This document shows, one piece after another, positions 1-11,234 of a DNA stretch of 64,000 nucleotides. The translations under genes were made by a program, and so were the position numbers. The number at the start of each line of letters is the position of its first letter. The stretch's first letter is position 1. A model generated the notes under the pieces. The model was not told where the DNA came from, searched no databases, and saw only the letters and a program-made list of their open reading frames with translations. The stretch covers positions 682,001 to 746,000 of the forward strand of contig JBAIAA010000349.1 of the NCBI GenBank assembly GCA_037893245.1, read 5' to 3'. The stretch comes from Crossaster papposus. Its lineage: Eukaryota; Echinodermata; Asteroidea; Velatida; Solasteridae.

Positions 1-220
1 AGTAATCCGCCCGGGCGAAATAGTAATCCGCCCGGGCGAAATAGTAATCCGCCCGGGCGAAATAGTAATCCGCCCGGGCGAAATAGTAATCCGCCCGGGC
101 GAAATAGTAATCCGCCCGGGCGAAATAGTAATCCGCCCGGGCGAAATAGTAATCCGCCCGGGCGAAATAGTAATCCGCCCGGGCGAAATAGTAATTTGCC
201 CGGGCGAAATAGTAATCCGG
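1..220. repeat. 21-bp tandem repeat array (about 10 copies)
   Basis: Ten near-identical 21-bp units (AGTAATCCGCCCGGGCGAAAT) begin at base 1, so the array probably continues to the left. The tenth unit (190-210) has TT for CC, and a partial unit runs to 220. Each unit holds the palindrome GCCCGGGC, which includes a SmaI/XmaI-type site and CpGs. One diverged unit recurs at 1263-1280, about 1 kb away, so the stretch between may be an insertion into a longer array. Confidence 0.95.
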
Positions 221-1954
221 AAAACTTTTTTTGGTCATGTCCTCAATACGCTTCCGTAATTTCAGTAAGATTAAGAAGACACTAGTTCCGAAAAATATTA
301 AATATTAATAGTATTAAAGGCACCTGAAAACATGATTGTTCAAGTCACAAATATGCGATGGGAAGTCCGCAGCTGAGAAAAAACCACACACTATTATAAC
401 GATTAAAACTCTTTACGACCAACTCTTCATAATCAAACTAAACAGAACGCGCCGAGCATGCAGCACTCCAGCAGTTCCTTTTCGCCACACATTTTTCTTT
501 TCACACACCATTTGCATTCCGCCCTCTATCAGGCAAAAATGGGAATATAAATTAGACAAGAACTAGTCCCACATACGCTATAGAATACACACTAGTGTAC
601 TATACTGGCAAACATAGTTTAAAGCATTCTGTAAAATTATGGCACCTGCCATTTCAAAGAACGGTAGAATTTGTATATCAATTTAAAAAAAACTGACTTC
701 TTTCAAATTTAAAATACAATGTAAAGTAGCTAAGTGGTATTCATACAACCTTGCTGAGCTTAGTTGGTTGCGTTAACTGCTAACATTAGAGTTGATCTGG
801 GCCGGTGTCTCTAAAGTCACTAGCTGACAACTTGCCTGATGCCCCAGCTGCGTGCTTAAAATATCTAGCTGTCAACCAGCAGGTAATTACATTCTTAGCA
901 AGGTTTTATGAATACAAAATAAGTTGGTGTTAACCACGGCGCAGCAAACTACGGATTTAGCGGGCTGCTAATATGGCCTAGTTGGCTGCTAAGTTAGCAG
1001 GTTTTTATGAATATCGGCCCAGTAGGATTAGAAGTACCAATCAAAAATGTTGACCCTGCAAGTTATGTTGACAGATTACGTCGTCAAATGTCTGAACTTA
1101 AACCGAAATCAACTAGACCTAATCAACACCCTAGTCAATTAAGTTCCTAATAAATAAATAATTATGGATAATTTTTTTAATATCGATCACATTTTTGCAT
1201 AACTGCGATCTAGAAGGGGGCTACTGTAGTACCAACAGCAGCTGCATATCGTTTTGTGCTGACCTGGGCGAAATAGTAATTAAGCCTATTGTTGTTCAAG
1301 TATAGCCTAAGGCATTTTTGAGTTCTATTGTGTTTAATTCTTTTGACCGGGCATCAGTGCCTTTTTATTCTACATGCCTAGTATATTTAAACCAGGAACA
1401 CATGCTTCCACGACCACTCCCTCGCAGTGTAGAGTATCATTGTCTACCACTATATAGCCGCCATATTGTTATGCCATTGCTTCCGGATACGGAGATAGGA
1501 ACCACCAGGTAGTGTTTGCTCCTTACAGTAATATTCTCGTGGAAGGACGCACTTCTTAATTAGTATATTCTGTAAATACATTTAAGTTAACCATTCAACG
1601 AGCAGTTGACGTTTAAGCGAGTCCAGAAGCCGCTTAAAGTTTACAGTGCAGACTAAATCAATTGAGGCTAAATGTTTAATATATTTTAATATATTAACTA
1701 AAGTTCTTATTTTATTTTTAATTTTTGGTCAAATTCAAATAAAAACAAACTTTTTAAATTTATTTTTTCTCAAACAAAAGGCCGATTCATAATTCATGAA
1801 GCATTTTGTGGCGAAATTCGCCAGACTTTTACAAATTCGCAGCTTTTGCGTCAAGCATGAACTAACCTTGTTTAGGCCCTTGATTTAAGTTGCCAATTAC
1901 AATTGTGTTGATAGATACTACATATTCCTCCTTTCCCCCTCCCCTTCCGTCAAG
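221..1954. other. Non-coding AT-rich stretch with a small foldback
   Basis: No convincing coding region. A diverged inverted repeat pairs about 736-757 (GTATTCATACAACCTTGC) with about 892-914 (GCAAGGTTTTATGAATAC), suggesting a small foldback element. A stray copy of the 21-bp unit lies at 1263-1280. Short ORFs here have no protein-like composition. The last 35 bases are a pyrimidine tract leading into the exon at 1955. Confidence 0.5.
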
Positions 1955-2890
1955 GATCTGTATCGTCTCGAGTTGAAAGCCAAGAAGGAGGTTGGGCTGT
2001 GGCTCAAGGCTTGTGCAGAGTCTGCCACTGGTAAACCCCTGCCTAGCTCCCAGGTAGTCCAGCCTGACGACACCAGCTTCTGGGTTTATGAATTAATCAA
2101 GCCTTACAAGGAGGAACTGAGTCCCTACGGTGAATTGAAGAACAAGAGTATGCTAGCTGAGGTCATCAAAGAAAGGTAAGGCTTATGCCGTGTCCGAATT
2201 TAACCTTAACCAGTTCGTGGCGGGATTGGTTTTTAACGAAACTCAATTCGAGGCGGGTTCAGGCCGATGGTACCGGGAAGCACAAGCTCGCTGCTGACAG
2301 ACATATCCGGCCTTGTCGTGAAGTGTTTATGCGTCATCCGTTTGAATCTGGGGAAAACTTTGCGTTTATATACGTACTCCGACTAGAACTGGTTAACCCC
2401 CTTAGGCTCTCGCACTAGAAAGCATATACTAAACCTAACAAACTTCAACAGCTCACACACAAAGTTTATTTTGTTTAACAGGGATTTGAGTGATACCTTC
2501 TTGAAGCCGGGCAAAAATGACCAAGATAATAACTTGGTTATTGAACCTTTTTTGAAATCTGTGGCGGGGGATGTTGAAGACATGGATGAGAATGCCAAAG
2601 ACAGTTTAGACGTTAAGATCAAGGAGGACCCAGACTTTGACTGCATTCCTCCTGTCATCATCATCAAGACGGCCACCAAGGCGCCTGGCGACACGTCGGT
2701 TGTCAAAGCTGCACCTAAGCCGCGCCCGGATCGCAGCTGCATCAGGAAAGCCAGCCGCCAGCCCGGGATATCTCCGATCGCACCCAGCATCTTCACGAAC
2801 CCCCCCCCCCCCCCTTTTCAATGTTGGAGTGATGGGGCACACACCGCCAACCCAACATTGAGTTGGGGGAGGGGGGTGGCCTTCACTTAA
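1955..2890 (+). CDS. Two exons of an unrecognised gene
   Basis: Exon 1 (1955-2175) follows a strong pyrimidine tract ending in AAG and starts in phase 0 with DLYRLELKAKKEVGLWLKAC. It ends GAAAG|GTAAGG. Exon 2 starts after TTGTTTAACAG at 2482 and completes the split Arg codon (AG|G), giving IKER-DLSDTFLKPG. The joined product is charged: a Lys/Glu-rich part, then an acidic part (about residues 90-125), then a basic Pro/Arg part. Exon 2 stays open to a stop at 2888-2890, but its last 30 codons read into a poly-C hairpin, so the true end may be earlier. Splice signals and phase agreement support a real gene. I do not recognise the family, and other exons are not identified. Confidence 0.55.
2200..2400. 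mobile_element. MITE-like element with TTAACCAGTTC ends
   Basis: Lies inside the intron between the two exons of the 1955-2890 gene. Its ends are inverted (TTAACCAGTTC near 2208 and GAACTGGTTAA near 2388). The internal part (GGTTCAGGCCGATGGTACCGG and following) recurs at about 22000-22170 and 60410-60575, and the terminal motif also occurs at 10637, 24646 and 52808. This is an interspersed non-autonomous family. The superfamily is not determined. Confidence 0.55.
2801..2880. repeat. Poly-C / poly-G hairpin
   Basis: A 14-base C run is followed by CAATGTTGG, about 26 bases, then CCAACATTG and a G-rich run. The halves are inverted repeats of each other. It overlaps the end of the exon-2 reading frame, which is why the C-terminus of that gene is uncertain. 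Confidence 0.7.
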
Positions 2891-3379
2891 ACTTTTAACT
2901 GCATCCATAAGGTATCCATTTTGTATGTTTGTGCAATTACCTTCACAGTTAGGATTTCCTTCATTTTGAATAAAATCTAAGTATTTTCAAAGAAAAACTT
3001 GAAATTTTCTCGCTCCTAAATTAGTGTTTCTTCATCAGATTTACACTTCTTGGTAGTTGTCAAGTCATATTAATTAAGGGCAACAAAGTGGGGGTGAGAT
3101 ATAGATTTACACCCTAAGCTTCCAAAAAACACCCTTCTCACAGGCCAATGTTGTTCTTTTCATTAATCTAATAGTCATTGCTTTGGGGGTACTGTCAATC
3201 CATTATGATTCAAAGAAAAGTGGCCTTTCATTATTTTGCCTTGCGAAGGCGCTATACACTAAAACTGGGCAAAAAGTGCTTGGTCATTAACTGGTCATAT
3301 CATGTACATTTACTGTGGTAACCTAAGCATAGTGACAAAATATGCCTTGGTACTGAAAGGCATATCTAACGGATGACAT

Positions 3380-3460
3380 GTGCTTGATGAGTCCAATGTT
3401 CGCAATTGTTCGGGCAGATTATTCCAAATATTTGCACCACTCGCAGCAAAACTTGGGGTC
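3380..3460 (-). pseudogene. Short LINE 3' fragment
   Basis: The stretch with GAGTCCAATGTTCGCAATTG and the following 60 bases is nearly identical to 9705-9780, the C-terminal coding part of the LINE at 9667-10104. On the minus strand it encodes the NIWNNLPEQLRTL-type end of a non-LTR reverse transcriptase. It is only about 80 bp long and carries no complete domain. Confidence 0.7.
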
Positions 3461-3583
3461 TGTCAGGTGCCCCCTCCTCTCAACGCACCACTCGCCAAAC
3501 TTAAGAAAACCCATTTTGCAGTGGTCCTAGTCACCCCTACTTATCCCACGCTTCAAACCTTTTGAACTCAAAATTATGATTAA

Positions 3584-4540
3584 ACCCGGCTTGTCTCCCG
3601 GACTACAAGAGGTATTCAGTGTGACAAGGCCATCGTTTATCAGATACGCCATTTCTTCTCCCATTTCGAGGCTCACAAAATTGATCACATAGACGCCATA
3701 GGCTTCATTGCTCAGTCTTCGCTGGCACCCCTCACCAACACACAGCGGTATGTTTTTGATTACATCCTGTCTGTTTTCGGTAAAGACATATCGCCAAACT
3801 CGGATCTTTTTGCTAGCAACGTAAACCACGAAAAGGGAAACGGGTCTTGTGGGGATTCTGACGACAAAGACAATTTTAATAAGATGTTTTGGCGGATGGG
3901 AGCGAAGAGTATGTGGAACTTCTTCTGTGCTCTCAATAGCTTGCAATCGAGGAGCCTGTCTCTTACAACGAAAGTTTTGAAGAAACGGAAGCAATTGGAG
4001 AGCGCTGTAGAAGGTTTGCAACCTCAACAACAGATGGGGGTTTGCAAACTCGAACATACACAGTTACGCCTTGAGCAGCAGATACTCGAGCAACACGAAA
4101 CAAAAATACAAATTGAAGTTCTCAAATGCAAAAAGGTTAGCATCACATACAGGTTACATCGCATAAACTGCTCAAAATGTCACTACAGTTGCCACTACCC
4201 CTGTCATATTGCAGATGATCTTCAAAAGGCTGGATGTTGGGCAACGGACAATGATGAGTGTAGATTATGTCCAGGAAAATGCATTTGGGACGTCCACTTT
4301 AATCAGGCCTACAAATTTGAATTCCACAGTGAAAAGGAGAAGCGGACGTATGCTGAACTCGAAGAACGATACAAAGACGCGACGGGGAAGAAGCTTACCG
4401 TAGAACAGGTCATCAAGAAACACTTGGACGAATTCTTAAGGGTCCAGAAATGCGTATCCGTTCTGTTAACTGACTTTCATCAGAGTCTAAAGCGTATAGA
4501 AGAAACTGCTCTGAAGCCGAACCCGCTCAGCACCCTGGAG
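3584..4540 (+). pseudogene. AIG1-type GTPase fragment, copy A (broken)
   Basis: One open frame encodes the middle and C-terminal part of a large AIG1/septin-like GTPase family of fish and invertebrates. Landmarks are TRGIQCDK, then IDHIDAIGFIAQSSLAPLT, MFWRMGAKSM, LNSLQSRSLSLT, a coiled coil (about 4010-4120), a Cys/His cluster (CSKCHYSCHYPC ... CRLCPGKCIWDVHFNQ) and a helical tail ending ALKPNPLSTLE. The G1 loop and a clean DTPG motif are missing: a frameshift and stop lie near 3581-3610. The stretch that should carry G4 appears deleted between VFGKDI and the LFASN segment. A foreign GC-rich element begins at 4541 and removes the C-terminus. The copy at 44100-45225 shares the 5' defects, so those predate the duplication. 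Very unlikely to be functional. Confidence 0.75.
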
Positions 4541-4978
4541 TTTTCCAGCGTGTGGGTAACGCGCTCAGCGTGTTGCGAACGCTGGCCTAGCGTTGGTCAA
4601 CGTTTACCAGCGTGTTGCCGAAATTCCAACACTTTACTCACGCGTTGGCCTAAAACGTTCTGGTGTGACAGGGCCATTACTGTAGTAGCGCGTCGGTTTT
4701 TTTTACAACTAATCATGTGGTCGTTGCCGTACGCTGGCGCGCGTTGGACCGCGCTACTCACGCGCTGGGCCGTCGTTCATTAGTCGTCGAGCGCGTTACT
4801 AACGCGTTCTTTACGCGCTGGCGAACGTTATGAACCCGTAATCAACGCGTTATGGACACGCTGAAATCACGGTTCCACTTGACTTTTTGTGTGGAAGTTC
4901 AGCGTTTGCCAGCGTATCAACAATTTTTAACGCGCTACTCGCGCGTTGGCCTAAAAACTTCTGGTGTGACAGGGCCAT
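4541..4978. mobile_element. GCG-rich non-autonomous insertion in GTPase copy A
   Basis: Absent from copy B, where the GTPase frame runs on (TATGTAGACTTG...) at this point. It is full of ACGCGTTGG / CCAGCG motifs and holds two direct copies of a roughly 40-bp block ending GTGTGACAGGGCCATTA (about 4640-4680 and 4938-4980). It looks like two nested or tandem copies of a MITE. Exact ends and target duplication are not resolved. Confidence 0.5.
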
Positions 4979-5290
4979 TACACTTGGTTCCTCCTGTCAG
5001 CGTGCAACCAGACTCTCGATCTGCTTCCTCTCACCCATACAGTGTAGCTGTGCCAAGATGTAGAACAAAAAGCTACCTGAACTCAATAGCTGTTATCCAC
5101 GTTCTGCCTCTCTTTGGAACCCCTTGTCCCCAGTAGCTGTTTCCCTCCATCTTATGATTAAGAAATGCCAATTTCATTCTTCAGCTTTCCTGATCTCATT
5201 TTCCCTTTCTTTGTATAACCCTTTGCTTTTTGACCTTCCATACACATTGTTTGCACATTATCACGTTGGCTGCTTGTCCTTAGGCGACAA
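4979..5290 (+). pseudogene. Degenerate LINE ORF2 3' end (A copy)
   Basis: In shifting frames it reads like the end of a non-LTR reverse transcriptase (MPRCRTKSY..., SLWN-LP-, CFPPSYD). It has a near-identical partner at 46350-46660 in segment B. Several frameshifts make it a relic. Confidence 0.4.
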
Positions 5291-7150
5291 CAATGTCCCA
5301 GGTCTTCTTTTTAGGATTGGCTTAAGGCGTGCGGTTCAATTTGTGCCCGGTTCTTGTAGAAACCAAATATTTGGAAACTGTATCGAGTCGCATTTTTTGA
5401 CAATACCCATCCCGAAATTCAATCAAACTCAACGTCCAGAACCCTCTCGCTCATTTGAAGGTGGGTGTAAACATGCGTTTGTTTATGGTGTAAATGGAGG
5501 ACACATACCTGGAGACACGAAGGTGAATTGGGGTTAGGGTTAGAATCGAGGACGACCTCGATTGAGATTTGTGTACAAAACCAATGAGAGCCGTCGGAGT
5601 AGAGTACAAACAAAGGAAATTTTCGAGAGGAACAAAGGAAACTCCTTGATTTACACCATAAACAAACGTGCATGCACATTGTGTATTAACTGCATAGATT
5701 GTACACAATGCATTGGTGCATCGATGTCAGAAATAGTTTTTACCAAACATTTTCTCCATTAGTATACGACTACATTGAGTAAAAGGAAACCGACCATAGA
5801 CAATGGTAAATATTTATTTGATTTGTTAAGTATAACATATAACAGAATTTACTACAACAATTGTTTACTTCAATGTTACAAAATAATCACCTTCCAACTC
5901 AATGATTTACATCTTAGAGACTGTATTAATAAGCCTTTTTACAGACCATGAATTATAAATAAAACAAAAACTCTAGATGTCATTTGCCGAGTGGGGATTG
6001 TTAGTTACGAATTATAAAGATTATTATTGTTTGAATAGTGTGTTTTCCCGCGCATTTTAACACGGAACGGGCAAATGCTACAATGAATTTAGTCACTAGT
6101 CATTCCAAGTGATCAATGCTCAATTAATTTAATCAATTAATTTGTCTCATCTGATGTCATCTACACAATGCAATGATTGAATTTTGAGACGAAATTGAAG
6201 TTAACCGTTTATGAAATTTAATGAAAACTATAAAGTGTTTAAATATGCGAGATAACCTATACTATGGGGACAATTTCTTTAGTGTTTAGTTTAGTGACTT
6301 TAAGGTTTGTAGAAGTAAATATGAATATGGCGTGTTACTGTTAACTTTCAAGATGATTGACTAATTACCTTAAAGGACTTGTTTACACTGTCTTCTTGTT
6401 ACCGGGACCCGTTTGAGACAGTGGAATCCACTATATGGTCGACCCAGTTAAAATAAGATTTACAAAAATAATATTATACCCTACAGGATAATTGCTTATA
6501 GTTGTAAATACAAAAATGCGAGTACAATCGATTACTTTAGTCACATGCAAATTACCGAAAATAGGACACTGTGGGCCTTTTGGAAACCTTTGCTTCGTCT
6601 TCGGCTTCGCCTCCGAATTCCGAATCACTAAGAAGCAAATAGAAATTAGAGCAAATGGAAATAGTCAACCTTTTGGGTTCATATTAATCGATTTAGTGTT
6701 TTTGAAGCACAACAGGGAACAAATAATGGCAGGGGATCTCGCAGTTGGGAATCTAAAATCGCCTTAAGTCATCAAAGACGAAGCCAGGGATTCAAAAAGG
6801 CCATAAGAAAAATCTGTCAAGCAAAGGTGCGTGAAAACGAATAAACTCGATGTTAATAATTACAGTGGAGACTATTATTCAATGTAGGATACACCATTCG
6901 TAGATGCTTGAATTATCAGGAATGGGTTGATTTGTGAGGTTGTATTGTATAGTAAATACAGTTTAACTGACCTGTCTGAAGTTTTACAACCATGGATACT
7001 GAGAAAAAGCATGGGCAGTGGTTCTTATGTTGTTTCGGTGAATTTGTTTTTGCCGTAGCGAATTTTGTTTAATAAAATTCATTTTTGTTTAAACAATTAT
7101 AGGATATCTAGTGCAATCATTTTACTGGATGCCTAGAATCATTATTTACT
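5291..7150. other. Non-coding DNA shared with segment B (48270-50740)
   Basis: Collinear with segment B and similar at most positions, broken in B by MITEs at 48671-48870 and 49498-49888. A GGGTTAGGGTTAG run at about 5534-5544 is too short to be telomeric. No conserved open frame survives comparison of the copies, so I see no gene. Confidence 0.6.
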
Positions 7151-7154
7151 TTCA

Positions 7155-7690
7155 AATAAGTAAGACATTTCCTAATAATTCGGTAGTATTTTTTTCTCTC
7201 GATATATGCAAATGGTGTATCCTACCTTTAACAAGTGTATCATGGTATCATAACATACACCACATTGGAAATACACTAATAATTATGTCACTAAAAATGT
7301 TTTTATTACATGAGAAACAATGAGCTGTTTTGGCTGTTCGGACATGCTCTGTATCTTTCTATGTTTGTCTATCTATGTACATGTATGTATAAGTTTACTT
7401 TCTTCCCAACTGTATGGCCTTCTATTTCAATAGATATAAAAGTAAAAAGGGAACTTTCATGTAAAATAACTCGACATCCCCATCTATATATATATATATA
7501 TGTAAAATCCAATATCAGCCAAATTGAACAGATAGTTGTGTAGATATAGGGCTTCAAATTGTATCTCTTTAATGTCAAGTTTACTGGAAACAAAGTTGAT
7601 TGGATCGGGTAACTTTAGGTGCGCAATTCTGCCTAAAACCCGGTTCATACTCGGCGCGAACGCGAGTTTGTGACGTCACAGGGTGTTTTC
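7155..7690. repeat. 530-bp block duplicated at 8513-9043 (first copy)
   Basis: From AATAAGTAAGACATTTCC to GTGACGTCACAGGGTG the sequence is repeated almost exactly at 8513-9043. Segment B has only one copy (about 50735-51270), so the extra block arose in A. It contains a (TA)n run and an open frame on each strand, which are simply carried along. Confidence 0.85.
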
Positions 7691-8512
7691 GTGCTGCGAA
7701 TTTGCACAAGTCGAACACATTTCAACTCCAGCAAATAATTTTCGCAGCGATTGCTTTGTGACGTCAAATTCGTATTGAAATTTTTTTCTCGGACGAAATT
7801 TAATGTAAACATTTTTTAAATTGAATTTGAATTTTTTTTCTCAAATAGCCGGGTAAACTCATACAATAATAATTATTTCTGATATACCTGTACACGTTTA
7901 ATATGCACGACAATAAAAAATAAAATATTATCCAACTTAATGTTACACATTGATATTTATATTTACATCTTAAAGTTAAGATACCTGGAATTCAAAACCT
8001 TAATATGGCGAAATATACGCTTTAATAACGCTGAATACCAACAACTACAAAAACACGAGTGTGTGTATTGTGTACACGTATCCGTTGATGTACATGTACG
8101 TCCGCATCGCCTAGGTGTACACAATACACAAATTCGTGTACGCATGTCGCGATATATCGTCAACTGGCTATGCTGTGCATGGTATAGCCACGCTATGTTC
8201 TTACCGTGATTTCATCTCTTGTGGGCGGGGGCACAGCGCATATTGCTTTTCATTGTAGGGTCACGATTAATGAGCAAACATGAACAAATATGAAGTTTTT
8301 GCAGTTGTTAAGTATTCAGCGTTATTGAAGCGTTTAATATGGCGAAATCACCATATTAAAGTTGTCAATTTCATGTACCCTCTAATAATTGCAGAAAGGA
8401 TAATATAATTTATTTATTTTACGAAACTTCGCACTAAATAATTGTCTAACTAATTGTCAAACTAAATATTTGTATGGTTATTTTATATCGCTATTTGTAT
8501 TTAATTTATACA

Positions 8513-9043
8513 AAAATAAGTAAGACATTTCCGAATAATTCGGTAGTATTTTTTTCTCTCGATATATGCAAATGGTGTATCCTACCTTTAACAAGTGTAT
8601 CATGGTATCATAACATACACCACATTAAAAATACACCAAGATGTCACTAAAAATGTTTTTATTACGTGACAAACAATGAGCTGTTTTGGCTGTTCGGACA
8701 TGCTCTGTATCTTTCTATGTTTGTCTATCTATGTACATGTATGTATAAGTTTACTTTCTTCCCAACTGTATGGCCTTCTATTTCAATAGATATAGAAGTA
8801 AAAAGGGAACTTTCATGTAAAATAACTCGACATCCCCATCTATATATATATATATATGTAAAATCCAATATCAGCCAAATTGAACAGATAGTTGTGTAGA
8901 TATAGGGCTTCAAATTGTATCTCTTTAATGTCAAGTTTACTTGAAACAAAGTTGATTGGATCGGGTAACTTTAGGTGCGCAATTCTGCCTAAAACCCGGT
9001 TCATACTCGGCGCGAACGCGAGTTTGTGACGTCACAGGGTGCA
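8513..9043. repeat. 530-bp block, A-specific second copy
   Basis: The B locus at about 52070-52090 shows the empty site (a poly-A run followed by TGCATGGTT). Here the block is inserted between ATACAAAA and GCATGGTT. No obvious target duplication or terminal repeat is visible, so a template-switch or gene-conversion type copy is as likely as transposition. Confidence 0.8.
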
Positions 9044-9363
9044 TGGTTGTTTGATACCAGAATTGGTAATTTTCTATGGGCCTAAACTCCGGGCAGGGGG
9101 AAAGTTACCTATCACTTTTATTCGGGGGTGGGCCATTTGATCATTCCCCAGATTTTTGTGGTGATAATTTAAACAATAAATGTCAACATTGAGGTCATCC
9201 TGTAAGTGTTTATTATCCACTTGTATTAAAAACATTAACAGAGAATGTACATTGTAATTGCTTTAAACTTACCGCTGTATTGTTTTAGTGAGCAAGTAAC
9301 TCCGCGATGTTGTATTAGGTGTATATTTGTGTCGCAAATGCAGCGCCCCTATTGCTCTTTAAT

Positions 9364-10115
9364 TTATATTTATTTATTTATTCCATTTCTTTACCCAGGG
9401 TGTGCCCAAACAGTTTAAAACTGGTTTTCATTGGGGCCCTGCATACATCATCAAATAAAACAACAGTACATATTATAAATACAAGGATATTACAGGAATT
9501 CTAAACATTAATACTAATTCTGATTTACGAGATAGGCGAAAACCCGCCAAATAAAAAACCCTTTTAGGTGAAAAATAAGAAGGGGAAATTCCTATCCGGC
9601 TCCACATTATAGTGGCAACCAAGTTCTAACTCCGTAGATCAGCGCAATTGGCATAATATCTAACACTCAGATGGCATGTCGGAGCTCCGATTTAAATGTG
9701 CTTAATGAGTCCAATGTTCGCAATTGTTCGGGCAGATTATTCCAAATATTTGCACCACTCACAGCGAAACTTGTGGCGTAGCATTCTTTTTTGGCGAAAG
9801 GAACTTTCAGTGCCGTGTGGGTTGATTGCCTTGTTTCGCGAATTACTGTAAGTGGTTTGAAAATATTTGTCATGTACAAAGGAGTCATTTTGTTGATACT
9901 TTTGAAGACAAGAATAGCCTTTTTTGACTTGACTCTTTTTGAAAAAGGGGTCCAATTAAGACGAGCAAACATATCCTCTGAAGGGGTGAGGAAGGTACAT
10001 TTAAGGATTATTCGCGCGGCTCTTTTGAGACATTTGTTTAACATATTATCGTGAGATATGTACCTTCCTCCCCACACAGTACAACAATACTCTAATGTTG
10101 GCATAACTAGACTTA
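9364..10115 (-). mobile_element. 5'-truncated LINE (A only)
   Basis: The minus strand codes (10104-9667) for the C-terminal end of a non-LTR reverse transcriptase: LEYCCTVWGG, LNKCLKRAARIIL, then the NIWNNLPEQLRTLDSL tail with a stop. The 3' end has a short A/T-rich tail, read on the plus strand as TTTATATTTATTTATTTATT at 9364-9385. Segment B lacks it (about 52415-52445), so the insertion postdates the split of the copies. The catalytic YxDD part is missing, so it is a dead 5' truncation of the CR1/jockey-like type. Confidence 0.75.
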
Positions 10116-10456
10116 CAAATAGCTTCCCGAAATTTCACGGCCGTTATATTTTTTTATTACCCTCCTCCATCTACATGTACTCGTTGATATATATATATTT
10201 ACGCTACTACTAGAATTAACACCAAAATACCTAAGTCAATAATAACGATATATTCAATATTCAAAACTCACAATACGCAACACGTTCTATGACTAAATTA
10301 TTTACAAATCCGATATTTTTAATCCTGTTTTTTTTTAAAGTTGGTTTATTTTGTTATTTATGTACCCCGTTTTGTTTTTAATGTTTTTATAGTATTATGA
10401 ATGTCATGAGCCGATTATGTTTAGTGAAAATGTTTGTACATCCTTTAACGATTGTT

Positions 10457-10632
10457 GTGCCATCTTCTCATATATGTGACCCAGCACGAGTAGATGAGAC
10501 ACTTTGAGGCAAAAATAAAAATTGAGATTTTGATTTCATTATATAAAGCTAAACAAGCTTTAAATGATGAAATCAAAATCTCAATTTTCCTTTTTGCCTC
10601 AAAGTGTCTCATTTACTCGTGCTGGGTCACAT
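10457..10632. mobile_element. Palindromic MITE with 6-bp target duplication (A only)
   Basis: The arms from 10474 (ATGTGACCCAGCACGAGTA) and to 10632 (its complement) pair along almost the whole element, around a centre at about 10550. ATTGTT flanks the inserted stretch at 10451-10456 and 10633-10638. Segment B has the single uninterrupted ATTGTT site near 52805. About 17 bases at the left (10457-10473) lie inside the duplication but outside the palindrome. Confidence 0.8.
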
Positions 10633-11081
10633 ATTGTTTAACCAGTTCGCGCCGAGTTTATTTTCAAGTTACCGAGACCACTGGCGGGATTATTTTTCAT
10701 GGAGAAAAAAAATGATTTTGTATTCAGTAAAATATTCCTGTTGATAATGCAACTACTACAAGATGCCAACACTTAGTTTATTTACATGTTTTTGCCAACA
10801 TTCTGTCGCCTTGGGCATTTTTGTCCTTGCAGTCAGGGTGTGATATACGACAGCCGCTACCCGCCATAAAATCTGACGCGTGTGTATACACCATCTGTGG
10901 AACTACACACAGGGCCGGGGATTAATGTACGCGGTAATATATACAAAATATTTGCAAGCCCTGCTGAAAAGCATTATGTTGGCATTTCCCCATTCGTTGT
11001 ATATTGCCATTCTTTGTTTTGGTTTCTTTGAAAAAGAAATGTTCTCAGCGCTACGAACAGCGCCTGTAAGCTTTAGCTGAA

Positions 11082-11234
11082 TTAATCAAGGCGACATCCA
11101 AGCAACTCAAACCGCAAAATCGCAAAATATTGACTATAATCAATAATCTCAATGCGAACTACCTTCGCCATCACGCTCTCGTCGAACATGTTGGTAAACG
11201 GGATGCTGCCGTTAGTATGGTCGGCGACGAATAT
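11082..11234 (-). CDS. Gene A exon 5: C-terminal third of F5/8C domain and stop
   Basis: 153 bp, acceptor TTTTTGTTCCAG|ATATTC, stop TAA at 11084-11082. It encodes IFVADHTNGS, TNMFDES, VVRIEI, a variable patch (DYSQYFAILR) and FELLGCRLD. TN-FDE, RI and LRFEL-GC are typical of the family's last strands. Confidence 0.9.
   Translation of the reverse strand: MFVADHTNGSIPFTNMFDESVMAKVVRIEIIDYSQYFAILRFELLGCRLD

Noticed and set aside
5534..5544. GGGTTAGGGTTAG as a telomere seed
   Set aside because: Fewer than three units, and the B copy is already changed (GGAGTTAGGGTTAG); no support for telomeric origin.
9667..10054. Plus-strand ORF at 9791-10054
   Set aside because: Antisense of the LINE RT C-terminus.
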